IMG/VR virus record: IMGVR_UViG_3300024346_000141
Coordinates: 1 to 43,703 of that record
Origin: a virus
Direction: 5' to 3' (one strand)
DNA: 43,703 nt
The position numbers and the translations under genes are program-made. The notes beneath the pieces were generated by a model. It was not told the DNA's origin. It made no database searches and worked only from the letters and a program-made list of their open reading frames with translations. Positions 18,904 through 27,895 of this stretch are shown here, one piece after another (position 1 is the first letter of the stretch; every line of letters starts with the position of its first letter).

Positions 18904-20115
18904 TTAAGTATTACCCTCTGAATTTCTAAACTTTTCTTCTTGTTTGTTTACACCCTTCCAAGGATGATGTTCCGGAACTCTGCTTGCCGCACTTGACAAT
19001 ACATTCTTATTCTCAACCAACTGATTAGTAATAATTCTACTAGGTACTGTGGGAACCGGACCGTTCATATCAATTCTAGCCGCCTGTTCCATATAGTTAC
19101 CTGCAACAGTTACATTACCATTAAGTGCCGCTTGCACATTCATATTGGCTCCTGTATATAAATTGTAGTCTCCAGTAGTTGCTTCAACTTTAACACCTTC
19201 AGTACCTGTTGATCTAATGTTTACACCCATATCACTTTCAATATTAACATTGCCTTTGGCATGTATATTAAAGTCTTCTTCACTATGAATACTAACACTT
19301 GTTTCACTATACACATCGATTCTACCATCAGAGTCCAATTCAACCCAAGCATTACCTTTGTGGTTGGTTATAAACATAAATTCGTTTGTATCATCTATTA
19401 ATATTTGAGCACCGCCTCTGGTTCTGAAACGCATGTTTGTACTTTTGCCTTCAATGTCACCATCATCCATTGATATAACATGTCCACCTCGAGTTGTAAT
19501 ACCAAATACTCTACTGGGTGATTCTCTTCTAGCACTACTGTTTGAATGCCCTCTACTAAAATCTTCAGTTAATCCTTGTGTAGTTAGTGTTTGTAACTGC
19601 TTGCCGTCAATTGGTTTTTTATCTGGATCTGTCTTATCATATGGATTCTTCTCACCAACTGGTGCTAGTTTTCCATCAGGTTGTCCTTCTGAACTTGCTC
19701 TGCCTCCCAGCATATGATTTCTATCTTTTGAAATAAAACTTCCCATTAGAAAGCCTTCTTCTCTGCTGGTTGTAAATGCAATTAATACTTCTGTACCAAC
19801 AGCAGGAGGTTGTGGCCACATGCCATAACTTTTTGGAGTGCCGTTTTCTCCGCCCTCTTCAGTACCATATTTTGTAGGATCAAAACTTCCTTCTAATGCT
19901 TCTGTTGTTCCACCAAATGGGGATACCAACAGTACAATTCTAGGAGCACTCGTACTTCCAAACTCTGGAATCTGTACTTCAATTCTACCTGAGTATAAAC
20001 TGTCTTTATTTTTAACTACGCTACCAACATATAAACCATTAATATTATTGATACCACTGCCGCCACCTTGTTTAACTCTATCAGGTACTCTTGTGCCATC
20101 AGTTCTAACTAACAT
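18904..20115 (-). CDS. 5: Baseplate hub / tail spike protein gp5
   Basis: gp5 is the central membrane-piercing spike of the baseplate. Residues about 25-135 form the gp5-type OB-fold (LYVGSVVKNKDSLYSGRIEV, ending in GFLMGSFI). After a linker with GRASSEGQP and KNPYDKTDPDKKP, the region from about 205 to 345 is built of short repeated strands (SVSIHSEE, DFNIHAKG, NVNIESDM, GVNIRSTG), the eight-residue ladder of the trimeric beta-helix. The lysozyme domain that sits between these parts in T4 gp5 is missing, as in other marine relatives; a lysozyme-like protein is encoded next door. A strong GGAGGT site precedes the ATG, whose A overlaps the upstream stop. Confidence 0.92.
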   Translation of the reverse strand: MLVRTDGTRVPDRVKQGGGSGINNINGLYVGSVVKNKDSLYSGRIEVQIPEFGSTSAPRIVLLVSPFGGTTEALEGSFDPTKYGTEEGGENGTPKSYGMWPQPPAVGTEVLIAFTTSREEGFLMGSFISKDRNHMLGGRASSEGQPDGKLAPVGEKNPYDKTDPDKKPIDGKQLQTLTTQGLTEDFSRGHSNSSARRESPSRVFGITTRGGHVISMDDGDIEGKSTNMRFRTRGGAQILIDDTNEFMFITNHKGNAWVELDSDGRIDVYSETSVSIHSEEDFNIHAKGNVNIESDMGVNIRSTGTEGVKVEATTGDYNLYTGANMNVQAALNGNVTVAGNYMEQAARIDMNGPVPTVPSRIITNQLVENKNVLSSAASRVPEHHPWKGVNKQEEKFRNSEGNT

Positions 20116-21989
20116 TATCTAACCTCCATCTCGTTCACTAGTAATATTGTACTTACATTTCTATTTCTATATGCAACTAGTGTCTGATCAAATTTTCCTT
20201 GGCTCATTGATGTTTCAATCTTTCTAACTTCATATACGCCACTGGCCGCTACATCTATTTCTCCACCTACACTTGCTTCAGGATCAAGCATAGCTTCGTC
20301 TGGTAAATGGTTTAGGAATAACACTAGACTATCTGTATTTAGATAGTTGGCTGATGTTACAACCGCTTCATTTGTATATACTCCAGGCGTACCCATCCAA
20401 AATGGATCACCTTTAATTTTAAACTTAACTTGAATATAGTCTGTGTTTCTACTTCTAAATTCTAAATCAGCTAGTGCATCTATTGTGTCAATAGCACCCG
20501 GGCCTTTTGATTCGTTTACTTGTTGACTATCAGGACTTGCGACAGCATAAGCATATGCAACACGTTCCATGAATCCCTGATGTGAACCATCCACTTCACT
20601 TAATGAAGTTGCGTATGCACCGCTGGCAGTCTTGGGGACTGTAATTGGTGTTGGGTTAGTAGGCACATGTGATTGTTTAATTTCTGGATATGCCAAACCA
20701 TTTGCAGGATCTTTTGCCATAAAAAATGCATTATCAATCATTAGGTCAAAGTTTTGTATTTCTGTATTCATTCCATTATACAAGTAATCATACTTTTTTG
20801 TAATAGGTAAACTTTCAAATAGAGTACGTTGAAATCCTCTATCATTCTGTTTTTCTTTTTGTTTTGCTGGATCGTTTTGTGGTATACTATAAGTTATATC
20901 CAAGTCAACTACTAGTTCTATTTCCATTTCACTTGTATCAGTAAATTCATCTGTTCCATCACCAAATGTAACATTAGGAGTTACACTGATTACTGTTCGC
21001 TTAACACCGTCTGTTCTTTCCAATGCGTTTAGTTCTCCTAGTGCAGGAACGTTTGAAGTTAAGAACTTTCTAAGATAACTTATTAAGTTTGTTTCACTAT
21101 TGATGTTTGCATTGATTGTATCTTTATTTTCTGTATTTCTATTCTGTCCGCCAGCCGTTTCGGCATTACTTGTACCAGCAATAGGTTTTGAACCTAGATC
21201 AAAACTTTCCGTTACACTTGCTTTGCCATATGAATTGGGTCCTGGGCCGTTACTTGGTACTGATTTACCAACTGATGTTGTAGCGTTAGGTCCTAGTGTT
21301 ATCTTCCAGGTATGCTTACTAACCGGATCCTTATTCTCTGGTGACTTTCTGTATTCTATTTCTGATTCATTTAGTTTTGCTTCCAGTAATTTTAAGTATT
21401 GTTTTACTGTGCTTGCACCTTCCACAACAATATCTGTTTTTACTTTGGATAAAGCAATTGCTGTCTTTGGAGAGTTGTGTGCAATAATATTATGCTGTGT
21501 TCCGCTCTCATTAATTGAACTTTGAATCTGCTTAAAAATTAGACTGTAAAAGAATTGTCCGCCATATTTTACATTCTCTTTTGTTTGTGCATCTACTCCT
21601 TGATATTCTACTTTTAGAACATACTTAGCACTCTGAAGTGTTATAAAGTTAAAGGGTCTACTATATTGTAATACTCTGTTTAGAAGTTTAAATCCTAAGA
21701 TCTCATACACATTGAATTGAAATACACCACTGACTGTATTACCACTTGTGCTACCCGGAGTAACATAACTTATAATACTTAGGTTGTCAATAGCGTATGT
21801 AGACGTTGCTCCACTTTCTGCAATTACAACCGCGAGTGGTTGTCCTGTGCTATCCCTAGGAACTTCAAGACTCGCTAGAGTATTTGGATTATTCCAGACA
21901 CTAGGATGCACCAAGTATAATGTTAACTTGTATGTCGGACTATCAACTGTTGACATCCAATTGGGTGTGATTTTTACTTGTGTTGCCAT
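20115..21989 (-). CDS. Baseplate hub-associated structural protein (624 aa)
   Basis: I do not recognise this protein with certainty. It opens with ITPNWMSTVDSPTYKLTLYL, and a region rich in Asn, Thr and Gly follows. The C-terminal half contains DYIQVKFKIKGDPFWMGTPG (about residue 515-535), where the GDPFWMG turn is typical of hub or tail proteins with a late-control/gp27-like fold. The stop overlaps the start of gp5, and gp53 lies 1 base away. This tight coupling suggests it partners gp5 in the hub, where T4 uses gp27; that is inference from position. The ATG has only a weak ribosome binding site, so translation may be coupled to gp53. Confidence 0.6.
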   Translation of the reverse strand: MATQVKITPNWMSTVDSPTYKLTLYLVHPSVWNNPNTLASLEVPRDSTGQPLAVVIAESGATSTYAIDNLSIISYVTPGSTSGNTVSGVFQFNVYEILGFKLLNRVLQYSRPFNFITLQSAKYVLKVEYQGVDAQTKENVKYGGQFFYSLIFKQIQSSINESGTQHNIIAHNSPKTAIALSKVKTDIVVEGASTVKQYLKLLEAKLNESEIEYRKSPENKDPVSKHTWKITLGPNATTSVGKSVPSNGPGPNSYGKASVTESFDLGSKPIAGTSNAETAGGQNRNTENKDTINANINSETNLISYLRKFLTSNVPALGELNALERTDGVKRTVISVTPNVTFGDGTDEFTDTSEMEIELVVDLDITYSIPQNDPAKQKEKQNDRGFQRTLFESLPITKKYDYLYNGMNTEIQNFDLMIDNAFFMAKDPANGLAYPEIKQSHVPTNPTPITVPKTASGAYATSLSEVDGSHQGFMERVAYAYAVASPDSQQVNESKGPGAIDTIDALADLEFRSRNTDYIQVKFKIKGDPFWMGTPGVYTNEAVVTSANYLNTDSLVLFLNHLPDEAMLDPEASVGGEIDVAASGVYEVRKIETSMSQGKFDQTLVAYRNRNVSTILLVNEMEVR

Positions 21990-21990
21990 A

Positions 21991-22278
21991 TTATGTAAAG
22001 TTCGTAGGTATTTGGATCTCTAAACCCGAAACAAAATCCACTATTGGATCTTTTAGTGTATCAGGATTGAACTCTGCGAATACCCACCATAGTCTTGCAT
22101 TTCCATAAAGTTCATGTGCAAGTTTATCAGGTTTGTTCTCGTATGCAGATGTAATAGTAAATGGTTCCAATAACATTTCAGCTTTGTTTCCTATGCTACT
22201 GTCCATGATATCTAAGTAGCCACCATTTACAAATTTTGTAGTTCTATACATACTGTCTGTTCTATATTTTGTAGACAT
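21991..22278 (-). CDS. 53: Baseplate wedge protein gp53
   Basis: gp53 locks neighbouring wedges together in the T4 baseplate. This 95-residue version is shorter than T4 gp53 (196 residues) but keeps the LysM-like core: DKLAHELYGNARLWWVFAEF (about 53-72), followed by NPDTLKDPI and a final GLEIQIP strand. The same arrangement, in which a helix is followed by WW, FN and a closing hydrophobic strand, is usual in marine T4-like phages. An AAGGA site lies 8 bases before the ATG. It overlaps the stop of the upstream gene by 1 base. Confidence 0.82.
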   Translation of the reverse strand: MSTKYRTDSMYRTTKFVNGGYLDIMDSSIGNKAEMLLEPFTITSAYENKPDKLAHELYGNARLWWVFAEFNPDTLKDPIVDFVSGLEIQIPTNFT

Positions 22279-23381
22279 TAGTTAAATCCTTTTGTCAATG
22301 CTTTGCCTGTTGCGTATTCTCTGACATTAAATGCGGTCTGTACGTTTGCAGGAGTCTGTTGTACTGCTAAGTCAATTGACATCACAAACTGTACAGGAAT
22401 ACTTGTTGAGTAATCAACTTTCCATTTCTCACTTCTTGATTCATTGCTTGGTGACTTTTGAGAAGGATCAACTGTTACAAAGTCAACATCTTCTGCATAG
22501 GTATAGTTTACGCCTCGCACCACTACTGGAATTTTTTCTGCATTGCCAGATCCATATGCACTAAACAATAGTACTGGTGGTGGGCTACCTGCTGTAGCGT
22601 TTCTTTCCTTTGCATCACCTAGGAAAGCACCAAAGTCTCCCTTAGTTGCAAACCTTAAAAAGTGTAGGCTTGCTAGTGAGTATTCTGATTCAGCGATTGT
22701 TGTTGCTGTGAATGTTGCTGTTATCTGAATTGTTGGATTGGGAGTATTCTGCCAATACTGTTGTTGGTATACACTATGCGTTGTATCATAGGTTCCATAA
22801 TTAGCACTATAATTCCACATGATAGTTGGTGTATATGGAAATATAATTCCAAATCCTGTCTTAAGAAGTGGCTCCATTAATCCGCCACTCATTAGTAGGT
22901 TATTCTTTGCATTTGTTGAGTATAGTCTTACTCTATTTTCACTAGGTATACCTGCTACTATCTGTGGCTCCACAGGATCAACTGGTGCTTTATAATCTTC
23001 AAAACTATCCGGTTCTACAATGGCAGGACCACTTGCATCTTGTTTCTTTGGAACTACTTCTGGTTCGGCTTCATCTTTTTTATATGCTACACCACTCCAG
23101 TCTTCACCTGCCGCTTCTAGTCTTTGTTGTTCTTTAATATTCTCTTTTAGAGCTTGTGCTTCTGATGGTTTAAGTCTTCCCTGATCAACTAGGAAGTTTG
23201 CCTGTTCTTCATTAACGAGTGCATAGCCTCCACTATCAGGCTCAACAGTACCGTCTTCATTAATAAACGGCTTAATTTTTACTGGAGCCGCACCTGAATT
23301 CAAGTTGTCACCTGCTCTTGTATAGCTGGTGTCATCATTCAGTAGCATTTGGTCTGGACTTATTTTTTCTATTTTTGCCAT
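22278..23381 (-). CDS. Baseplate tail-tube cap/initiator-like protein (gp48/gp54 type)
   Basis: The C-terminal two thirds carry GIIFPYTPTIMWNYSANYG (about 185-203), TFTATT.AESEY and LHFLRFATKGDFG, with a final PVQFVMSIDL strand. This order (FPYTP near the start of a beta domain, then a helix with FxR.xTKxxFG) is that of the T4-like gp48/gp54 tube-cap and tube-initiator proteins, related to the tail tube itself. The first 150 residues are low-complexity, acidic and Pro-rich, probably flexible. Length (367) is near T4 gp48 (364). I cannot separate gp48 from gp54 by eye, so no symbol is given. It lies between the nucleotidyltransferase and gp53 genes, with an AAGAGG site. Confidence 0.65.
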   Translation of the reverse strand: MAKIEKISPDQMLLNDDTSYTRAGDNLNSGAAPVKIKPFINEDGTVEPDSGGYALVNEEQANFLVDQGRLKPSEAQALKENIKEQQRLEAAGEDWSGVAYKKDEAEPEVVPKKQDASGPAIVEPDSFEDYKAPVDPVEPQIVAGIPSENRVRLYSTNAKNNLLMSGGLMEPLLKTGFGIIFPYTPTIMWNYSANYGTYDTTHSVYQQQYWQNTPNPTIQITATFTATTIAESEYSLASLHFLRFATKGDFGAFLGDAKERNATAGSPPPVLLFSAYGSGNAEKIPVVVRGVNYTYAEDVDFVTVDPSQKSPSNESRSEKWKVDYSTSIPVQFVMSIDLAVQQTPANVQTAFNVREYATGKALTKGFN

Positions 23382-23962
23382 TAGCCTCTTAACTTCTCCT
23401 CGATGAAATCAAATACTTGTTGGTCAAACTTACCAAAGAAGTCAGTAAAGACTGCTTTTTTCTTTTGATCATCTGCGTCTGAACGCATAACTGCACGGAA
23501 GTCACTAGCACTTCTGCCCTCATCTTTAATAGGCACAGTATACACATAACCAGCTTCATCTGATGTTACAAGTGGTTCACCGTCTTTCCACCATTGTAGG
23601 TATCCCATTTTCAATCTGTTGGCATCTTTTTCACCATATACCAGCACAATTGCTGTTTTGGTTGGATCTCTGCCTGCTTTGGACATGTCAACATTGTATG
23701 GGTGTGTTTGAATAATATGATTTGCTGGTATGCCAAACATTTTTGTCATTAGCCCAGCTTTCTCATCAAAAGTAAACGGATCACGCTCTGCTTCTGCATT
23801 CTTGCCCACCATAGTACTGATAAATACATTGTCTGCACCAAACTTACGAACTAAGTCCTGATAAACTTGATGGTGTCCACTATGCATAGGTTGGAATCTT
23901 CCGCCATAGAACACCGCAATATCAGTGGTAGCGGCTTCCATTAATAAATCTGTATAACGCAT
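23381..23962 (-). CDS. Cytidylyltransferase-like nucleotidyltransferase (NMNAT type)
   Basis: This is a 193-residue enzyme of the HxGH nucleotidyltransferase superfamily, which transfers a nucleotidyl group from an NTP to a phosphorylated acceptor. Residues 16-30 read AVFYGGRFQPMHSGH, giving the HxGH motif (27-30) that binds the triphosphate. GRFQP is typical of NMN adenylyltransferase relatives. A late SASDFRAVMRSD segment stands in the place of the ISxTxxR motif, with Ser and Arg kept. The ORF extends upstream to an MLNT start, but that contains a late promoter; the ATG at 23,962 has AGGAG at the right distance. It is the first gene of the minus-strand late operon, so the protein is made with tail proteins, hinting at a virion-linked or late role. 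Substrate unknown. Confidence 0.8.
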   Translation of the reverse strand: MRYTDLLMEAATTDIAVFYGGRFQPMHSGHHQVYQDLVRKFGADNVFISTMVGKNAEAERDPFTFDEKAGLMTKMFGIPANHIIQTHPYNVDMSKAGRDPTKTAIVLVYGEKDANRLKMGYLQWWKDGEPLVTSDEAGYVYTVPIKDEGRSASDFRAVMRSDADDQKKKAVFTDFFGKFDQQVFDFIEEKLRG

Positions 23963-23978
23963 TGTAAATCTCCTACTG

Positions 23979-23986
23979 GTATTTAG
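23979..23986 (-). promoter_or_regulatory. Late promoter box CTAAATAC heading the baseplate operon
   Basis: The minus strand reads CTAAATACC, 17 bases before the nucleotidyltransferase ATG, with AGGAG between the two. It lies only 15 bases from the -35 element of the divergent early promoter, so this short gap switches between early (plus) and late (minus) transcription. Confidence 0.65.
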
Positions 23987-24001
23987 CATGGAAAAAACAG
24001 G

Positions 24002-24030
24002 TTGACATGGTACCTAATAGGTGTTAGTAT
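24002..24030 (+). promoter_or_regulatory. Sigma-70-like early promoter before gp55
   Basis: A perfect TTGACA (24,002-24,007) is separated by 17 bases from TAGTAT (24,025-24,030), four of six matches to TATAAT. No TAAATA box is present on this strand here. It would let the host polymerase transcribe gp55, gp47, gp46 and the genes behind them before the late switch. Confidence 0.6.
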
Positions 24031-24052
24031 TAGTAATAACAAAGGAATAATC

Positions 24053-24922
24053 ATGGCTAGAAACCACTATCTATCGAACAAAGAACTATTAAAAGAGATC
24101 CATCGTTCAAAACTATCCTATAGTTGGGTAAGTGATGAGAAATACGAATGGAACGATCTAATTATTAACAGTCTGGATGAGATTAATCCAGAAACAATTG
24201 CTGAAGCAAAGCAGACAAGAGCTGTTAGGATGCAAAAAGAGGCACATGAGGCACAAGTAAAATTGTGGGAACAAGGATTGCTGGAAAGAAAGACAAAGCC
24301 CAGAGCTATTGACTTTGCAGTTGATCCTGATACTATCCCAGAAACAGATGTTGTATTTCGTGTTATGACTTTCGAGCATGTTCCAGAAGAGCCTGGAAGA
24401 AAAAGCAATCCCAAACAAGAAGCAGATTACCACACACGTTGTAACTTCCCTCCCTTCAAACATTTTGCACTAAAAGGTAAAAAATGGACTGAGGTAGCTA
24501 GAAGTCACTGGGAAGGTGGTAAAGACAATGGACACTTTAGTATTACAAGTGGTAATACTACTGAAAGACTTGCTAAGATGTATATCATGCTATGTCATAG
24601 ATATAGTATGCGAGGTAACTGGCGTGGATACACATATGTAGATGAAATGCGAGGACAAGCCTTGTTGCAGTTAGCACAGATAGGTCTACAGTTTAACGAA
24701 GCAAAGAGTCAAAATCCTTTTGCTTATTATACTGCCGCCATTAATAATAGTTTCACAAGAGTATTGAACCTAGAGAAACGTAGTCAGAATATTAGAGATG
24801 ATATTCTTGAGGAAGAAGGATTGAATCCAAGTTTCACTAGAACATTCAATGCAGAGTGGGAACAGAAGATGGCCAACATTGCAGAAGCCAATCCACAAAA
24901 AGAAGAAGAGACAAAGGAATAA
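24053..24922 (+). CDS. 55: Late-transcription sigma factor gp55
   Basis: gp55 replaces the host sigma factor and directs RNA polymerase to late TATAAATA promoters together with the sliding clamp. The signature is the segment from about residue 195: YTYVDEMRGQALLQLAQIGL, followed by NPFAYYTAAINNSFTRVLNLEKRSQNI. These correspond to the sigma region 2 core of T4-like gp55. The N-terminus MARNHYLSNKELLKEI also fits marine relatives. At 289 residues it is longer than T4 gp55 (185), the extra part being a charged region at about 30-140. I chose the ATG at 24,053, which has AAGGA 6-7 bases upstream; an upstream extension to 24,002 overlaps the promoter. Many TAAATA boxes in this window are its expected targets. 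Confidence 0.93.
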   Translation: MARNHYLSNKELLKEIHRSKLSYSWVSDEKYEWNDLIINSLDEINPETIAEAKQTRAVRMQKEAHEAQVKLWEQGLLERKTKPRAIDFAVDPDTIPETDVVFRVMTFEHVPEEPGRKSNPKQEADYHTRCNFPPFKHFALKGKKWTEVARSHWEGGKDNGHFSITSGNTTERLAKMYIMLCHRYSMRGNWRGYTYVDEMRGQALLQLAQIGLQFNEAKSQNPFAYYTAAINNSFTRVLNLEKRSQNIRDDILEEEGLNPSFTRTFNAEWEQKMANIAEANPQKEEETKE

Positions 24923-24925
24923 GTT

Positions 24926-25954
24926 TTGTTATTTGATGAAGTAGTAGTCTTTACCGATATCCATTTCGGTATGAAGAATAATAGTCGCCACCACAACCAA
25001 GATTGTGAGGACTTTATTATATGGATGATTGATCAAGCAAAAGCTCGTGGTATTACAAAATGTATTTTTATGGGAGACTGGCACCATCAACGTGCAAGTA
25101 TTAACGTAAGTACACTCAACTATACCATAAGTAATTTGCGAAGAATCAATGATGCATTTGAAGAAGTGTATATGATTATGGGAAATCATGATCTCTATTA
25201 TAGAGAGAAACGTGAGATCAATAGTATACCAATGGCAGAAGAATATCCCAACATTACTGTTGTTAACGAACTGCTAGTCAAGGATAATATTGCTATTGTT
25301 CCCTGGCTAGTTGATGATGAGCATAAAGCTCTTAAAGATCTAAATGTAAAGTATATGTTTGGACACTTTGAGTTGCCTAGTTTCTATATGAATGCTATGG
25401 TGCAGATGCCTGACCATGGACACGGAGTTAAGGCTGAAGATTTAACTAAGCCTGAGCTTGTGTTTAGTGGACACTTCCACAAACGCCAGAGAGTAGGCAA
25501 CATTATATATACAGGTAATGCTTTTCCACATAATTACTCAGATGCATGGGACGATGACAGAGGACTTATGTTCTTAAAATGGGGAGGCGAGCCGGAATAC
25601 GTTGCTTGGCCTGATGCTCCTAAATATAGAACGATATCTTTAAGTAAACTTATTGACAAACCAGAAGAAGTGTTGTCTAATAAAGTACATTGTCGTATTG
25701 CACTAGATGTTCCTATTACATATGAAGAAGCAAACTTTATTAAGGAAACATTTGCCGCTCAATACAATCTTCGTGAGATTGCTCTTATGCCCAGCAAGAA
25801 AGAGGAACACACAAATGATTGGAATACAGGAATAGATATCGAAGTTGAAAATGTGGATCAAATAGTCCTAAGTCAGCTGGAAACGATACAGAGTGATACT
25901 ATAAGAAACGAACTACTAATCAACATATATAACGGTTTATCAATAAATGCTTAG
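24926..25954 (+). CDS. 47: Recombination nuclease subunit gp47 (Mre11/SbcD family)
   Basis: This is the nuclease half of the gp46/gp47 complex, which resects DNA ends for recombination-dependent replication. All metallophosphoesterase motifs are present in order: D11-x-H13 (TDIHFG), GD 50-51 (MGDWHHQR), GNHD 86-89, GH 146-147 (GHFE) and GHFH 182-185. Length (342) matches T4 gp47 (339). The start is a TTG immediately after the gp55 stop; AAAGGA lies just upstream and no in-frame ATG precedes the first motif, so TTG is the real start. The 3' end overlaps gp46 by 8 bases, consistent with coupled translation of the two subunits. Confidence 0.95.
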   Translation: MLFDEVVVFTDIHFGMKNNSRHHNQDCEDFIIWMIDQAKARGITKCIFMGDWHHQRASINVSTLNYTISNLRRINDAFEEVYMIMGNHDLYYREKREINSIPMAEEYPNITVVNELLVKDNIAIVPWLVDDEHKALKDLNVKYMFGHFELPSFYMNAMVQMPDHGHGVKAEDLTKPELVFSGHFHKRQRVGNIIYTGNAFPHNYSDAWDDDRGLMFLKWGGEPEYVAWPDAPKYRTISLSKLIDKPEEVLSNKVHCRIALDVPITYEEANFIKETFAAQYNLREIALMPSKKEEHTNDWNTGIDIEVENVDQIVLSQLETIQSDTIRNELLINIYNGLSINA

Positions 25955-27716
25955 AATCAAAAATATTACAGTAAAAAACTTTATGAGTGTGGGTAATGTT
26001 ACTCAAGCCGTACAATTTGATGATCAAGGACTAACTCTAGTCCTAGGTAATAACATTGACTTGGGAGGAGATGGTTCTCGTAACGGTACAGGTAAAACTA
26101 CAATAGTTAATGCCCTAAGTTATGCACTATATGGCAATGCTCTGTATAATATCAAGAAGGATAACCTAGTTAACAAAACCAACAACAAACAAATGTTGGT
26201 AACTGTTGACTTTGAGAAAGATGGACAAAGTTATCGTATTGAACGAGGTAGAAAACCAAATTTGTTCAAGTATATAGTTGATGATGTTGATAATGCATCA
26301 ACAGATGAGATGCAGGGTGAAGGACGTGAGAGTCAAGCAGTAATTGAACGTACTCTGGGTATGAGTCATACTATGTTTAAGCATGTTGTGGCACTCAATA
26401 CATATACTGATCCTTTCCTTAGTATGAGAGCTAATGATCAACGTGAACTTATTGAACAATTGTTGGGTATTACAAAGCTCAGTGAAAAAGCTGATGTACT
26501 TAAAGATCTTGTAAAGCAGAGCAAAGATAGTATTCAAGAAGAGACATATAAAATTAGAGGTACTGAAGAAGCCAATGAACGTATTGGTAGTAGTATTAAG
26601 GATCTAGAACGTAGACAATCAGTATGGTCCAACAGACGTGATAGAGATGTTGTGGATCTATGCCAGGAACTAGCTGATCTTGAGAAAGTTGATATTGATG
26701 CTGAACTACAAGCACATATTGCCTTTACAGAGTTCAATACTCGTAGAACACAGATAGACACAGTAAATGGCGAGATTGCACGGTTACAAACTACTATTGA
26801 ACGTGAACAAAAACGCATGGATAAAGCACAAAAGGACTTGGATCATACCCTAGATCACAAATGTTATGCATGTGGACAGGAACTACATGATGATGCACAT
26901 GAAAAGATTGTGGCAACTAAGACAGAGGCTGTTGCAGATTCAGTAAGGCACATTACTTCTGACAGCGAAAAGATAAATGATTATAAGAGTGCCTTGATGG
27001 ATATTGGTGAACTAGGCAAAGCACCAGTACTGCATTATAACACAGTACAAGAAGCATATGAACACCAAAACAAGATAAGTACCACAGGTACAGAGATTAA
27101 ACGTAAGCAAGAAGAATTAGATCCTTATGAGGAGCAGATTGATACACTTCGCAATACTGGTTTACAAGAAATAGACTGGAGCGAAGTCAATAGACTCACA
27201 GAGCTTAAGGATCACCAGGACTTCCTACTAAAGTTGCTTACAAATAAAGATAGCTTTATCCGTAAAAGGATAATTGAACAAAATCTACAGTTTATGAACA
27301 GTAGATTAGAATATTATATTACTCGTTTGGGATTACCACATGAAGTGCAGTTCCAATCGGATCTAACAGTTAGTATTATACAGTTAGGACAGGATTTAGA
27401 TTTTGACAATCTATCTCGTGGTGAACGTAACAGACTTATACTAGGTTTAAGTTGGGCGTTTAGAGATGTGTTTGAGAGTATGAATCATCCTATTAACCTA
27501 ATATGTATTGATGAACTTGTTGATAGTGGTATGGATACTATTGGTGTGGAGAGTGCTCTAGGAGTACTTAAAAAGATGGAACGTGAACGTAACAAAAACA
27601 TTCTACTTATATCACACCGTGATGAACTTGTTGGTCGTGTTAATAGTGTACTGCAAGTCACAAAAGAAAACGGCTTTACTACGTTTAGTACAGAAGTGGA
27701 AATAGTTGACGCATAA
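25947..27716 (+). CDS. 46: Recombination nuclease subunit gp46 (Rad50/SbcC family)
   Basis: This is the SMC-like ATPase partner of gp47. Walker A is GSRNGTGKT at residues 43-51. A long charged coiled coil (about 175-440) is interrupted by the zinc hook Cys306-x-x-Cys309 (KCYACGQEL). The ABC signature LSRGERNRL lies at about 489-497 and Walker B LICIDE at 518-523, followed by a D-loop VDSGMD. Length (589) is close to T4 gp46 (560). It overlaps gp47 by 8 bases and its TAA overlaps the ATG of a small gene, so a translationally coupled operon is likely. No missing key residue was seen. Confidence 0.96.
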   Translation: MLRIKNITVKNFMSVGNVTQAVQFDDQGLTLVLGNNIDLGGDGSRNGTGKTTIVNALSYALYGNALYNIKKDNLVNKTNNKQMLVTVDFEKDGQSYRIERGRKPNLFKYIVDDVDNASTDEMQGEGRESQAVIERTLGMSHTMFKHVVALNTYTDPFLSMRANDQRELIEQLLGITKLSEKADVLKDLVKQSKDSIQEETYKIRGTEEANERIGSSIKDLERRQSVWSNRRDRDVVDLCQELADLEKVDIDAELQAHIAFTEFNTRRTQIDTVNGEIARLQTTIEREQKRMDKAQKDLDHTLDHKCYACGQELHDDAHEKIVATKTEAVADSVRHITSDSEKINDYKSALMDIGELGKAPVLHYNTVQEAYEHQNKISTTGTEIKRKQEELDPYEEQIDTLRNTGLQEIDWSEVNRLTELKDHQDFLLKLLTNKDSFIRKRIIEQNLQFMNSRLEYYITRLGLPHEVQFQSDLTVSIIQLGQDLDFDNLSRGERNRLILGLSWAFRDVFESMNHPINLICIDELVDSGMDTIGVESALGVLKKMERERNKNILLISHRDELVGRVNSVLQVTKENGFTTFSTEVEIVDA

Positions 27717-27895
27717 TGATTGATGATGAGGACGATGCTGAAGGATTCATTAGTTTGGATATGTTCAACAACAAAGGACACAAGCAAAACGAAGAAGTTT
27801 TCACCACAACACCTGATTATGGAATACTAGAAGTTAAGAAAGAACTAGGCGTGGATATCATACAAGAAATAAAGAAGACATTTGAAGATGAATGA
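27716..27895 (+). CDS. Small acidic protein of 59 aa
   Basis: The ORF starts at an ATG sharing its A with the gp46 stop codon and ends inside the start of the next gene, so it fills the space between two coupled genes exactly. The protein begins MIDDEDDAEGFISLDMF and ends in an amphipathic helix, KKELGVDIIQEIKKTF. It is acidic, with no Cys and no membrane segment. The overlaps at both ends and the lack of any other reading of this stretch make it a probable real gene. No family is recognised; a gp46-linked accessory role is only a guess from position. Confidence 0.6.
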   Translation: MIDDEDDAEGFISLDMFNNKGHKQNEEVFTTTPDYGILEVKKELGVDIIQEIKKTFEDE

